A stretch of 44,833 nt of DNA from Anaerolineae bacterium (GCA_022072245.1 JAJVIA010000068.1:8102-52934); one strand, 5' to 3'; counted from the first letter of the stretch, positions 8,004-16,340 are shown. Notes: generated by a model from the sequence alone, not told the origin. Program-made: numbers and translations.

Positions 8004-8672
8004 ATGACGAACTCTCTCATTACGATCTCCAATCCCCGTTCGCCCATCGCCGAAGCGTATCGGACGCTGCGTACGAATTTGGAATTTTCCAATCTCGATA
8101 AAACGCTGCGGACGCTTTTGGTTACGTCCGCCGGCGCGGAAGAAGGCAAATCCACGATGCTGGCGAATCTCGCCGTCACCATCGCCCAAAGCGGCAAGCG
8201 CGTCATTTTGGTTGATGCCGATTTGCGCCGTCCGACGCAGCGCCAAATTTTTGGTTTAAAAGATAACGCAGGCCTCACCGATATGGCGCGTGACGACGCG
8301 GCGCGCGCGCAGCCGCCTTTGCAAGACAGCGGCGTGCCGAACCTGCAAGTTTTGACGAGCGGTCAATTGCCGCCGAACCCCGCCGAAATTCTCGGCTCGA
8401 AACGCATGAGCGAAATTCTCGCCGCGCTGTTGGAACAATCCGATATTGTGCTGCTGGATGCGCCGCCGGTGTTGGCGGTCACCGACGCGGCGGTACTCTC
8501 GGGCAAAGTGGATGGCGTTTTGCTCGTGGTCAGCGCGGGAAAAACCAAACGCGAGAACGCGAAAAAAGCCCAAGCGCAGCTCGAAAAAATCAATGCGCGC
8601 ATCATCGGCGTCGTGGTCAATAATGTCCAAGCCGAAAAAGGCGCGTCGTATTATTACGCGGAAAGCAATTAG
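8004..8672 (+). CDS. CpsD/CapB-family tyrosine-kinase-type ATPase
   Basis: BY-kinase signature motifs are all visible: Walker A (SAGAEEGKST, residues 42-51), Walker A' (VDADLRRP, 70-77) and Walker B (IVLLDAPPVL, about 148-157). The N-terminus, SPIAEAYRTLRTNLEFS, is the usual oligomerisation segment. The C-terminus ends in a short tyrosine cluster (ASYYYAESN), the usual autophosphorylation region. Its partner is the Wzz-like protein encoded 9 nt upstream. It is cytoplasmic and would control capsule or exopolysaccharide length by cycles of autophosphorylation. No strong ribosome site is seen, so translation may be coupled to the upstream gene. Confidence 0.88.
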   Translation: MTNSLITISNPRSPIAEAYRTLRTNLEFSNLDKTLRTLLVTSAGAEEGKSTMLANLAVTIAQSGKRVILVDADLRRPTQRQIFGLKDNAGLTDMARDDAARAQPPLQDSGVPNLQVLTSGQLPPNPAEILGSKRMSEILAALLEQSDIVLLDAPPVLAVTDAAVLSGKVDGVLLVVSAGKTKRENAKKAQAQLEKINARIIGVVVNNVQAEKGASYYYAESN

Positions 8673-8737
8673 GAGAGCGTCGGCTGCGGACAGTCTGGCG
8701 TATGAAACTCGCTGTTGGCGGCTGACTCCACTGTTTT

Positions 8738-9802
8738 ATGAAGGGCTTGATTCTTTCCGGCGGCAAAGGCACGCGCTTGCGTCCGCTCACTTATACCGGC
8801 GCGAAACAACTCGTGCCGGTCGCCAATAAACCGGTCCTGTTTTACGCGCTCGAAGATTTGGTGGAAGCGGGCGTGACCGAAATCGGCATTGTCATTTCGC
8901 CCGAAACCGGCGAACAGGTGCGGCACGAAACGGGCGACGGTTCGCGCTTTGGCGCGCGCATCACCTATATTTTGCAGGCGCAGCCGCTTGGCATCGCGCA
9001 CGCCATCAAAATCGCGCACGATTTCATCGGCGCGGACCCGTTCATTTTATTTTTGGGCGATAATTTTATTCGCGGCGGCATCGTGCCGCAGGTGGACGCC
9101 TTTCGCGCGCAAGCGATGGACGCGCAAATTATTTTGTACGAAATGTCAGACCCCAGCTCGATGGGCGTCGCGGTCTTGGACGCGGACGGACGCGTGCAGC
9201 GCGTGGTCGAAAAACCCAAACAATTTATTTCGCCGTACGCGGTGATTGGAATTTATATGTTTGGGCCGAGCGTGTTCGAGGCGGTCAATCAGATTCAACC
9301 GTCCGCGCGCGGCGAACTCGAAATCACCGATACGATTCAATATCTGGTGAACAAGGGTTTGAACGTGCGCGCGCACAAACTCGCCGACGCGTGGGTGGAC
9401 ACCGGACGCATGGGCGATATGTTGGAAGCGAATCGGCTCGTGTTGGATGTCATGCCGGGCAAAATCGAAGGCAGCGTCGAAGATTCTTTATTGGAAGGAC
9501 GCGTGATTTTGGAAGCGGGCGCGCGCGTAATCCACTCCAAAATTCGGGGTCCCGCCATCATTGGCAAAAACACATTGGTCGAAAACGCGTTCGTGGGACC
9601 TTATACGGCGATTCATCACGATTGCGTCGTGCGGAACTGTGAAATCGAACACAGCATCGTCTTGGAAAATAGTCAACTGGAAAATATCGGCACGCGCGTC
9701 GCCGACTCGTTAATCGGGCGCAATGTCTGCATCCAACGCGCCGAGGGACCCGCGAAAACGGTTCATTTGATGTTGGGCGATTTTTCCCAAGTCGGAATTT
9801 AA
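8738..9802 (+). CDS. rfbA: Glucose-1-phosphate thymidylyltransferase, long form (RmlA/RfbA type)
   Basis: Nucleotidyltransferase that forms dTDP-glucose from dTTP and glucose-1-phosphate, the first step towards dTDP-rhamnose and related sugars. The N-terminus carries the nucleotide loop GGKGTRLRPLTYTGAKQLVP, followed by LGDNFIRGG and VDTGRMGDMLEAN. At 354 residues it is the long form: about residues 245-350 are hexapeptide-repeat-like strands (left-handed helix) absent from short RmlA. This form is close to StrD-type enzymes. RmlB, which uses its product, is encoded three genes downstream. RmlC and RmlD are not in the window, so the final sugar is unknown. Confidence 0.9.
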   Translation: MKGLILSGGKGTRLRPLTYTGAKQLVPVANKPVLFYALEDLVEAGVTEIGIVISPETGEQVRHETGDGSRFGARITYILQAQPLGIAHAIKIAHDFIGADPFILFLGDNFIRGGIVPQVDAFRAQAMDAQIILYEMSDPSSMGVAVLDADGRVQRVVEKPKQFISPYAVIGIYMFGPSVFEAVNQIQPSARGELEITDTIQYLVNKGLNVRAHKLADAWVDTGRMGDMLEANRLVLDVMPGKIEGSVEDSLLEGRVILEAGARVIHSKIRGPAIIGKNTLVENAFVGPYTAIHHDCVVRNCEIEHSIVLENSQLENIGTRVADSLIGRNVCIQRAEGPAKTVHLMLGDFSQVGI

Positions 9803-9844
9803 CGCCGCGTACAAACAAACCAGAGAGAGAGGGGCGGAAAACTT

Positions 9845-10096
9845 ATGCCAAGCCCAGCGCTCAAGAGCGTCAGTTACACCGATTTATTTTCTGCCGTCGG
9901 CAAATTTGTCACGTCCAAAAAACTGCACGATGTTTGCGTGATGGAATTTGAAGAGGGCGTCATCGTAACCGGCGTGATTGTTTATGAAACGCCCACCGGT
10001 TATCAACGGCGCCAAGATACTTTTGTCTTTGCGGGCGATGAATTGCGTTTGCTGATTGAAACCGGCAACCCCAAACGCAGTCCGTTCCGCCGTTGA
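9845..10096 (+). CDS. Uncharacterised 83-residue protein, first of a paralogous pair
   Basis: Not recognised. It is a small soluble protein without signal peptide or membrane segment. It aligns along its length with the 83-residue product of the next gene: SYTDLFSAVGKFVTSKKLHD matches SYSEILRVIGRYLDTHNIIE, then EEGVIVTGVIVYETPTGYQR matches DDGLIVQGIIGSGARFGERE. The fold would be a helix followed by a beta meander. The ATG follows a purine-rich GAGAGAGGGG stretch. Its place between rmlA and rmlB and its tight spacing to the next gene suggest a role tied to the sugar or glycan pathway, perhaps as one half of a small heteromer. No function is claimed. Confidence 0.72.
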   Translation: MPSPALKSVSYTDLFSAVGKFVTSKKLHDVCVMEFEEGVIVTGVIVYETPTGYQRRQDTFVFAGDELRLLIETGNPKRSPFRR

Positions 10097-10109
10097 AAGC
10101 GAGACGACG

Positions 10110-10361
10110 ATGGTGCGACCACAAATTAACAATCAACCGCTCAGTTATTCCGAAATTTTGCGCGTGATCGGACGCTATCTGGATACGCACAATATCATCG
10201 AGCCGCGCATTATTGAAACCGACGACGGCTTGATTGTGCAAGGCATTATTGGCAGCGGGGCGCGCTTTGGCGAACGCGAAACGTATCAACTCACCGCCGA
10301 AGACATTGTAGATTTACGCAAAGACGCGACCGCGCAGCGCGGCGCGCGCGTGCAAATTTAG
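10110..10361 (+). CDS. Uncharacterised 83-residue protein, second of a paralogous pair
   Basis: Not recognised. Starting at ATG 10110 gives exactly 83 residues, the same length as its upstream paralogue, and places the start 13 nt after that gene's stop. An earlier in-frame ATG (10056) would overlap the upstream gene and adds residues with no match, so it was not used. The protein shares the helix plus beta-strand pattern described for the first copy (SYSEILRVIGRYL, then DDGLIVQGIIG, then a YQLTAEDIVDL strand-helix). It is soluble and has no cysteine. rmlB starts 10 nt later, so the genes are almost surely co-transcribed. Confidence 0.72.
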   Translation: MVRPQINNQPLSYSEILRVIGRYLDTHNIIEPRIIETDDGLIVQGIIGSGARFGERETYQLTAEDIVDLRKDATAQRGARVQI

Positions 10362-10371
10362 AGAAACGAAA

Positions 10372-11403
10372 ATGAAAAATCTTTTGGTCACCGGCGGCGC
10401 GGGATTTATCGGTTCAAATTTTGCGCGCTATATGCTGCAAAAATATCCGCAATATCAGATTGTCGTTTTCGATCTGCTGACCTACGCGGGCAATCTGGAT
10501 AATTTGCGCGCCGTGGCGGACGATGCGCGTTATACATTCGTGCAAGGCGACATCTGCGACGCGGCGGCGGTGCGCGCCGCGCTGCGAAAATATCGCATTG
10601 ATACCATCGTCAATTTTGCCGCCGAGTCGCATGTGGATCGTTCCATCCTCGACGCGGACGCGTTTCTCCGCACGAATGTCATGGGCACATTCACATTGCT
10701 CCAAGCCGCCAAAGAATTGGGTTTGGAACGCTATCACCAAATCAGCACGGATGAGGTGTACGGTTGGGTGGATAAACCGGCGGTGGAAGACGACCCGTTG
10801 ATTCCGCGTTCGCCGTATGCGGCATCCAAAGCGAGCGGCGATTTGATGGTGAACGCGTATTACGTCACGCACGGCGTTCCGACGACCATCACGCGCGGCT
10901 CGAATACGATTGGACCGTATCAATATCCCGAAAAAGTGGTGCCGCTATTTGTGACCAACGCGTTAGAAAACAAACCCTTGCCGCTATACGGCGACGGGAA
11001 ACAGGTGCGCGATTGGTTGTATGTGACCGACCATTGCGAAGCGGTGGATGTGGTTTTGCATCACGGCAAAATCGGCGAAGCGTACAATGTGGGCGGCGAA
11101 AACGAGCGCGAAAATGTAGAGGTCGTAAAAATGATTTTGGATACGCTCGACAAAGCGCCCGACCTCGTGCGCCGCGTCGCCGACCGTTCGGGCCACGACC
11201 GCCGCTATGCGCTCGATTTAACAAAAATGCGCGCGCTCGGCTGGCAGCCGCGTCATTCGTTCGAGCAGGCGTTGACGGAAACGATTCGCTGGTACGAAAA
11301 CAACGCGTGGTGGTGGCAAAAAATCAAAAGCGGCGAATATCGCGAGTATTACGAAAAGCAGTACGGGGAACGTCTAAGAACGAGCGAGGCGGTGACGGTG
11401 TAA
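10372..11403 (+). CDS. rfbB: dTDP-glucose 4,6-dehydratase
   Basis: Extended short-chain dehydrogenase that converts dTDP-glucose to dTDP-4-keto-6-deoxyglucose using bound NAD+. It shows the dinucleotide loop GGAGFIG (residues 8-14), NFAAESHVDRSI, the dehydratase-specific catalytic triplet T126-D127-E128 in ISTDEVYG, and the Y149-x3-K153 pair in SPYAASKAS. RGSNTIGPYQYPEKVVPLF is also typical of RmlB. Length (343 residues) is normal. It is the last gene of the + strand polysaccharide unit and is followed by a very strong bidirectional terminator. Confidence 0.95.
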   Translation: MKNLLVTGGAGFIGSNFARYMLQKYPQYQIVVFDLLTYAGNLDNLRAVADDARYTFVQGDICDAAAVRAALRKYRIDTIVNFAAESHVDRSILDADAFLRTNVMGTFTLLQAAKELGLERYHQISTDEVYGWVDKPAVEDDPLIPRSPYAASKASGDLMVNAYYVTHGVPTTITRGSNTIGPYQYPEKVVPLFVTNALENKPLPLYGDGKQVRDWLYVTDHCEAVDVVLHHGKIGEAYNVGGENERENVEVVKMILDTLDKAPDLVRRVADRSGHDRRYALDLTKMRALGWQPRHSFEQALTETIRWYENNAWWWQKIKSGEYREYYEKQYGERLRTSEAVTV

Positions 11404-11419
11404 AAAAATGGGTGAAAAG

Positions 11420-11466
11420 AAAATGGGGTAGAAACGGAACCCGGTTCCGTTTCTACCCCATTTTTT
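11420..11466. terminator. Bidirectional terminator between rmlB and the MOSC gene
   Basis: A perfect 18-bp stem (ATGGGGTAGAAACGGAAC at 11423-11440 with its complement at 11444-11461) encloses a 3-nt loop, with A-rich sequence on the left and six Ts on the right. It serves both convergent genes; the MOSC stop codon lies in the T-tract. Confidence 0.92.
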
Positions 11467-12190
11467 ATGCAAACTGAATTACATCTCCAACGCGCACCAC
11501 GCCCGGCGCAATCACATTCGCGTAAATCCCCACACATTCGTCATGATAGCGCGTGACGGTTCGCAGTACGGCGGGATTTTGTTTTGCGGAATCGGGGTCG
11601 AGATTGATCATCATGCAGCGCGTATCTTTTTTCGTCACGCCGACGCGCGCGTGCGCGCCGATTTGCAATACGCGTCCGACCCATTCATCTTCGACGAACG
11701 GGTCGCCCACAGGTTCAATGTACAAATTCGCGCGAAATTGACGCGGGTCAATCGCGCTGGCGCTTTCGCTTTCTAGATCGCGCAGCGAAGCGAGACTGAA
11801 AAGCGAAACGTGCTGCGAATCAAAATTGCCGCGTTTGGTTTTGAATAAAAAGACGGGATGTCCGTACAATTCCGCAAGCTCGCGCTCCAACCTCGAATCT
11901 TTGATTTCCAATTCTTGGCCCTCTGGCGTTTGCACCACAATCGGCGCGTCCCAATCCTCCGCCGTTGGCGCGCGAATAAAACGCGGCGCGTACAAAATCA
12001 TTTTTGGTTTATCGCGCCCCGTCAGCCACGGGAACCCGTCCGTCGCGGCGAGTTCCCGCTGTACGAACGCGTACCGGCGGTCGCCGATAAACCCATTGAG
12101 CGAAAGATGCGCTGTATTGACCGCAACGCCGCGCATGGATTTGACGGGATATAAAAAAATTTGTTTGATGGTGGCGAGTGTATGACTCAT
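11465..12190 (-). CDS. MOSC domain protein with MOSC N-terminal barrel
   Basis: The N-terminal beta barrel begins with IKQIFLYPVKSMRGV, followed by LSLNGFIGDRRYAF; the C-terminal MOSC domain includes FRANLYIE, DEWVGRVLQIG and the segment TKKDTRCMMINLDPDS with the conserved Cys. Members include mARC/YcbX-type molybdenum-cofactor enzymes, where this Cys binds Mo and hydroxylated amines are reduced, and sulfur-carrier proteins. At 241 residues it lacks the ferredoxin domain of YcbX. The gene's ATG overlaps the stop of a short upstream frame (ATGA). A MoaD-MoaE gene in the same window shows that the cell makes molybdenum cofactor. Substrate unknown. Confidence 0.85.
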   Translation of the reverse strand: MSHTLATIKQIFLYPVKSMRGVAVNTAHLSLNGFIGDRRYAFVQRELAATDGFPWLTGRDKPKMILYAPRFIRAPTAEDWDAPIVVQTPEGQELEIKDSRLERELAELYGHPVFLFKTKRGNFDSQHVSLFSLASLRDLESESASAIDPRQFRANLYIEPVGDPFVEDEWVGRVLQIGAHARVGVTKKDTRCMMINLDPDSAKQNPAVLRTVTRYHDECVGIYANVIAPGVVRVGDVIQFA

Positions 12191-12279
12191 TTTGTAATGG
12201 ATTGGATGCTTTCAAGAAATTGCGCGGGCGTTACCATTTTGACCTTGCGATGTTCTATATCCACCTCGCGCGGAATCAT
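12187..12279 (-). pseudogene. Possible C-terminal remnant of a PIN-domain gene
   Basis: A 30-codon frame fills the gap between the phosphofructokinase and MOSC genes and ends with ATGA, overlapping the MOSC start. Its translation ends in HRKVKMVTPAQFLESIQ, very like the terminal strand and helix (VTPxEFL) of PIN-domain ribonucleases such as VapC-type toxins. No active-site Asp residues remain, and the frame runs back into the phosphofructokinase gene without the rest of a PIN domain. It may be a decayed toxin tail or a short coupled leader peptide. No Shine-Dalgarno site is seen. Confidence 0.3.
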
Positions 12280-12298
12280 GCGTTCCACTTTTTCTTTT

Positions 12299-13408
12299 TC
12301 AGTCCCCGAAACAAATGCCCAAGTCGCGCGCGGCGCGCACAGTGTCCGATTCCAAACTGACGACCTTCATGCGCTTGGTGGCTTCGTACAATGGAACGTA
12401 ACGCACTTCCGGCGGCGCGAGCGCGACCATGATGCCCGTCGAACCTTCATCCAACGCGCGCACCGCCGCCGCGCCGAAACGCAGCGCCAGCAAACGGTCG
12501 GATGCCGTCGGCGTGCCGCCGCGCAAAAGATGACCCAATACGACGAGCCGCGTTTCTTTGCCCGTGCGCGCATGAATTTCATCGGCGATGATTGCGCCGA
12601 TGCCGCCCAACCGTTCGGCGCGCCCGATTTCTTTGCTGATGACGGAAGGCGCGCCGCCGGTCGGTTTCGCGCCTTCCGCGACGACGACAATGCTAAAATT
12701 GCGCCCCTCGCCGCCGCGCAAATTGATTTTTTCTATCACGCTGTCTATGCGGTACGGAATTTCGGGAATCAAAATTACGTCGGCGGAACCGGCAATGCCG
12801 GAATGTAACGCAATCCAGCCCGCGTAACGGCCCATCACTTCGACCACCATCACGCGATTGTGCGACGCGGCGGTGGTGTGCAAACGGTCCAAACATTCCG
12901 TCGCAAACGTAACGGCGGTATCGAAACCGAACGTCGCTTCCGTGCCTGCCAAATCATTGTCAATCGTTTTCGGCACGCCGACGACGCGCAAACCTTTTTG
13001 CGCGAGCGCGTGCGCGATTGCCATCGAACCGTCGCCGCCCACCGAAATCAACGCGTCGAGACGCCGTTGGCGAAAGATTTCCACCAAGTCGCCCGTGCGA
13101 TCCACTTCAATCACCGAACCGTCGGGTTGCGTCACCGGATAATGCAATGGGTTGCCGCGATTCGTCGTGCCGAGAATCGTGCCGCCGAGATGCGTAATGC
13201 CGCGCACGGTTTCGCGCGAAAGTTTGAATACGCCGCCTTCGGGATAATCCTCCGGTTTCATCATGCCGTTAAAACCGTCGCGAATCCCGAAACATTCCCA
13301 GCCGCGCGAGAGCGCGGACAGCACTGTCGCGCGAATGACCGCGTTCAAACCGGGCGCGTCGCCGCCGCCGGTGCTGATTGCAATTCGTTTGATGAGTTTC
13401 GTTGGCAT
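12299..13408 (-). CDS. pfkA: 6-phosphofructokinase, GGDGS/PKTIDND type
   Basis: Phosphorylates fructose 6-phosphate to the 1,6-bisphosphate in glycolysis. It shows the phosphoryl-donor loop GGGDAPGLNAVIR (residues 14-26), GGDGS (124-128) and PKTIDND (146-152). The residue matching E. coli Gly104 is Gly, as in ATP enzymes, but the residue matching Gly124 is Lys147, as in pyrophosphate-type and group III enzymes. Donor preference is therefore uncertain. EVMGRYAGWIALHSG and the substrate loop near GHLLRGGTPTASDR are standard. Length (369) fits bacterial PFK. It starts 5 nt after the stop of a second PFK gene, so both are on one mRNA. Confidence 0.9.
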   Translation of the reverse strand: MPTKLIKRIAISTGGGDAPGLNAVIRATVLSALSRGWECFGIRDGFNGMMKPEDYPEGGVFKLSRETVRGITHLGGTILGTTNRGNPLHYPVTQPDGSVIEVDRTGDLVEIFRQRRLDALISVGGDGSMAIAHALAQKGLRVVGVPKTIDNDLAGTEATFGFDTAVTFATECLDRLHTTAASHNRVMVVEVMGRYAGWIALHSGIAGSADVILIPEIPYRIDSVIEKINLRGGEGRNFSIVVVAEGAKPTGGAPSVISKEIGRAERLGGIGAIIADEIHARTGKETRLVVLGHLLRGGTPTASDRLLALRFGAAAVRALDEGSTGIMVALAPPEVRYVPLYEATKRMKVVSLESDTVRAARDLGICFGD

Positions 13409-13413
13409 TGAAT

Positions 13414-14616
13414 TTATTCGCTCGTCATGATAAAGAGCGGCTGCATTTGAAAATTGGCATAGCGCGGGCGCAAACGCTCTTTGTTGTAATGCTTGTCCAC
13501 ATTCACCGTCTTTTTCGACGCGGTGACGACATCGAGCGGCACATTGTCATAGCGTCCGTTTTTCAAAACGACGAGGCGGCCGTGAATGCCTTGCAAAATC
13601 AAATCGAGCGCGAGATTGCCGTACGCCATAGGCACAATCGAATCAATCGCGTCGGGGTCGCCGCCGCGCACCAAATACCCGAGCCGTTGATTGATGACGT
13701 TAATCGGTTTGCCGCGATTAAATTTTGCCGACAACTCTTTGATTTCCGCCGAAATTAAATCGCCGATGCCGCCGAGTTTGGCGTGACCGAACGCGTCGGT
13801 CGTGGCGGTTTGAAAAACCATTTCGCCGCCTTGAAACATTGCGCCTTCCGAAACCAACACGACCGCGTATTTGCTCGGATTCCGTTTGCGGTCCTCGACC
13901 ATTAGCTCTGTGAGCTGTTCGATATTGAATTTGAATTCGGGAATGACGCAGCGATTCGCCGCGCCCGCCATCGTCGGCAGCATGGCGGTGAAACCCGCAT
14001 AGCGGCCGAATACTTCCAACACCAAAAAGCGCTCGTGCGAACCCGCCGAAGTCCGCAGCCGATTGACCAATTCAATCGTGCGACTGACGCAAGTGCTGAA
14101 CCCGATGCAATAATCGGTGCCCGGCACATCATTGTCCATCGTTTTGGGAATGGCGACGACTTTGATGCCTTCACGATACAAGCGCACGCCGTAACTCAAT
14201 GTATCGTCGCCGCCGATGGGAATCAAATAATCCACGCCGAGCCACGCGAGATTTTTCAACACTTCGGGCGTGAGGTCGTTGCGGTCTTGATTGTACGTGT
14301 CTTGCAAATGTTCCGGCACATCCTCTTTTTTTACTTTGGGCGGATTCGTGCGCGAGGTGTGCAAAAAGGTGCCGCCGGTGCGGCCCGCGCGATTCACGAT
14401 TTCTTCGGTCAGGACTTGGAAATTTTCGCTATTGTCCGCTTTATCGTCGCGGATAATGCTGATGGCGCCGCGCCACCCGCGACGGATGCCGATGACTTGA
14501 TAGCCCTCGCGCAGCGCGCGAATCGTGACCGCGCGAATCGCAGGATTCAACCCCGGCACATCGCCGCCGCCGGTGAGAATGGCAATGACGCCTTTTTTGT
14601 GATTGATGTTGAACAT
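13414..14616 (-). CDS. Phosphofructokinase, probably pyrophosphate-dependent (GGDDT/PKTMDND)
   Basis: Second PFK-family protein, 400 residues from ATG 14616, which is preceded by GAGGG at a proper distance; the longer open frame upstream has no family match. Motifs: GGGDVPGLNPAIR (16-28), GGDDT (135-139) and PKTMDND (157-163). Asp138 and Lys158 are the two residues that mark pyrophosphate-dependent PFK, which works reversibly in glycolysis and gluconeogenesis. RTSAGSHERFLVLEVFGRYAG and YLVRGGDPDAIDS are typical too. Immediately upstream of the other PFK gene, so the cell may make both ATP- and PPi-using forms, or a hetero-oligomer. Confidence 0.88.
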   Translation of the reverse strand: MFNINHKKGVIAILTGGGDVPGLNPAIRAVTIRALREGYQVIGIRRGWRGAISIIRDDKADNSENFQVLTEEIVNRAGRTGGTFLHTSRTNPPKVKKEDVPEHLQDTYNQDRNDLTPEVLKNLAWLGVDYLIPIGGDDTLSYGVRLYREGIKVVAIPKTMDNDVPGTDYCIGFSTCVSRTIELVNRLRTSAGSHERFLVLEVFGRYAGFTAMLPTMAGAANRCVIPEFKFNIEQLTELMVEDRKRNPSKYAVVLVSEGAMFQGGEMVFQTATTDAFGHAKLGGIGDLISAEIKELSAKFNRGKPINVINQRLGYLVRGGDPDAIDSIVPMAYGNLALDLILQGIHGRLVVLKNGRYDNVPLDVVTASKKTVNVDKHYNKERLRPRYANFQMQPLFIMTSE

Positions 14617-14735
14617 GGACTCTGCCCTCGTTGAAATACGGTTGGCGCATTTTCGGCTCGACCGCGCTGTTTGCCGTGCGCGCCAAATACAAATCAATTA
14701 CTCATGTTACGCAGTCCATCACAATTCAATTTTTA

Positions 14736-14820
14736 GGACACGGATTACACGGATTTACACAGAAAAAGAAATGCAATGCCCGCTAATGAAAAATCTGTGG
14801 TGTCTGCGGCATCTGTGTCC
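14736..14820. repeat. Imperfect palindromic dispersed repeat (GGACACGGATT type)
   Basis: The left arm begins GGACACGGATTACACGGATT and the right arm ends GGCATCTGTGTCC, giving an imperfect 85-bp inverted repeat with short internal CACGGATT/ATCTGTG units. This matches a widespread intergenic repeat style in environmental bacteria. It lies between the divergent-side leader of the PFK pair and the end of proS. The rest of the 287-nt gap holds no convincing gene. Confidence 0.65.
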
Positions 14821-14903
14821 AAAAATGTATTCGTAAATCCTGACCGAATACTTTGTCGGCAAGGCGCGTAACATGAGTCAATTAGCTTTTAACTTTGTCC
14901 TTT

Positions 14904-16340
14904 TCAATACGCTTTGGCGAACACGACGCGTCCGTCGCTTTCGTTACCGCAGCGAATACATTTGCCCTTTTCCTTGATTTGGTCAAAGGGAATGCAGCGA
15001 ATGGTCGCGCGCGTCTCTTTTTGAATCGCGTGTTCGCACGCGTCGTCGCCGCACCAATGCGCCAGCAGAAAACCCGCGCCGCCTTCGCCGGCAGTGCGTT
15101 CTTGAAACTCGGCGTACGTGTCAACGACAAACGTATGGTCGTCCTGAAATTTTTTCGCGCGCGCATACAGCGTATCGTGAATGCTGTCCAACGTTTGCTT
15201 GACGTGCGCCGCCAATTCCGCGTTCGGCACAAATTTTTTCTCGCCTGTGTCGCGGCGCGCAGTGACGACTTGGGCTTTTTCTATATCTTTGGGTCCGATT
15301 TCAATGCGTAAAGGCACGCCGCGCATTTCCCAATCGTTGAATTTGAAACCGGGCGTCTTGTCGTCGCGCGCGTCAATTTCGACGCGATACTCTGACAATT
15401 CGCGCGCGAGCTGTTTCGCGGCGTCGAGTACGGGCGCGGGGTCGCCGCTTTTGCCAAAGATGGGTACGATGACGATTTGCGTGGGCGCGATGCGGGGCGG
15501 CATGAGCAAACCCTTGTCGTCGCCGTGCGTCATCAAGATTCCGCCAATCGCGCGCGTCGAAAGACCCCACGACGCGGTGGCGACGTATTGCAGCTCGTTG
15601 TTGCGGTCGAGATAGCGAATGTCGAACGACTTGGCAAAGTTGTGTCCGAGATTGTGCGACGTGCAGCTTTGCAGCGCGCGCCCGTCGCCCATCAACGCTT
15701 CGAGCGTATAGGTTACGTCCGCGCCGGGAAATTTTTCCCTTTCGCTTTTGCGCCCGCCAATACAGGGCATCGCCGCCGCGTGAGCGTAAAAGTCGAGATA
15801 CGCGTCGTTGTGAATGTCCAACGCATATTGATTCGCCTCTTCCCAAGTCGCGTGGAACGTATGCCCCTCTTGCCACAAAAATTCCGACGTGCGTAAAAAC
15901 AATCGCGTCCGCAGTTCATAACGAAAGCAGCTGTTCCATAAGTTCAGCAGCAGCGGCAAATCGCGGTACGACTGAATCCAATTTCGCACGGTCATGTTGA
16001 TGGTCGTTTCCGACGTGGGGCGCACCGCATACGGTTCTTCCAATGTTTCGCCGCCGCCGGCGGTGACGAGCCACAGGTTGGGCGTGAATCCTTCGACGTG
16101 TTCTTTTTCGCGTTGAATGTACGACAAAGGAATGAATGTGGGAAAGAACGCGTTTTTCGCGCCGTGCAGTTTAAAGCGTTTGTCGAGATACGCTTGGATA
16201 TTTTCCCACAACGCATAGCCGTAGGGTTTGATAATCATTGTCCCTTTGGCGGCGCCGTAATCGGCGAGGTCGGCTTTTTGAACGATTTGATTGTACCATT
16301 CCGCAAAATTTTCACTGCGGAGGGCGAGTTGGTCTGCCAT
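14904..16340 (-). CDS. proS: Prolyl-tRNA synthetase, archaeal/eukaryote-like form
   Basis: Class II aminoacyl-tRNA synthetase charging tRNA-Pro. Motifs: TXE loop VRPTSE (106-111), motif 2 FRYELRTRLFLRTSEFLWQE (139-158) followed by GHTFHAT, and motif 3 SWGLSTRAIGGILMTHGD. There is no editing (INS) domain between motifs 2 and 3, and the C-terminus has the extra zinc-binding domain with four cysteines (WCGDDACEH, RCIPF, KCIRCG), ending with aromatic Tyr as in archaeal ProS. Length (478) fits the short type. The ATG has AGGAG 9-13 nt before it. The leader carries a terminator hairpin, so it may be regulated by attenuation. Confidence 0.95.
   Translation of the reverse strand: MADQLALRSENFAEWYNQIVQKADLADYGAAKGTMIIKPYGYALWENIQAYLDKRFKLHGAKNAFFPTFIPLSYIQREKEHVEGFTPNLWLVTAGGGETLEEPYAVRPTSETTINMTVRNWIQSYRDLPLLLNLWNSCFRYELRTRLFLRTSEFLWQEGHTFHATWEEANQYALDIHNDAYLDFYAHAAAMPCIGGRKSEREKFPGADVTYTLEALMGDGRALQSCTSHNLGHNFAKSFDIRYLDRNNELQYVATASWGLSTRAIGGILMTHGDDKGLLMPPRIAPTQIVIVPIFGKSGDPAPVLDAAKQLARELSEYRVEIDARDDKTPGFKFNDWEMRGVPLRIEIGPKDIEKAQVVTARRDTGEKKFVPNAELAAHVKQTLDSIHDTLYARAKKFQDDHTFVVDTYAEFQERTAGEGGAGFLLAHWCGDDACEHAIQKETRATIRCIPFDQIKEKGKCIRCGNESDGRVVFAKAY

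Noticed and set aside
14603-14836. Short + strand frame across the pfk-proS gap
   Set aside because: It covers the palindromic repeat and the antisense start of the PFK gene, without ribosome site or recognisable protein.
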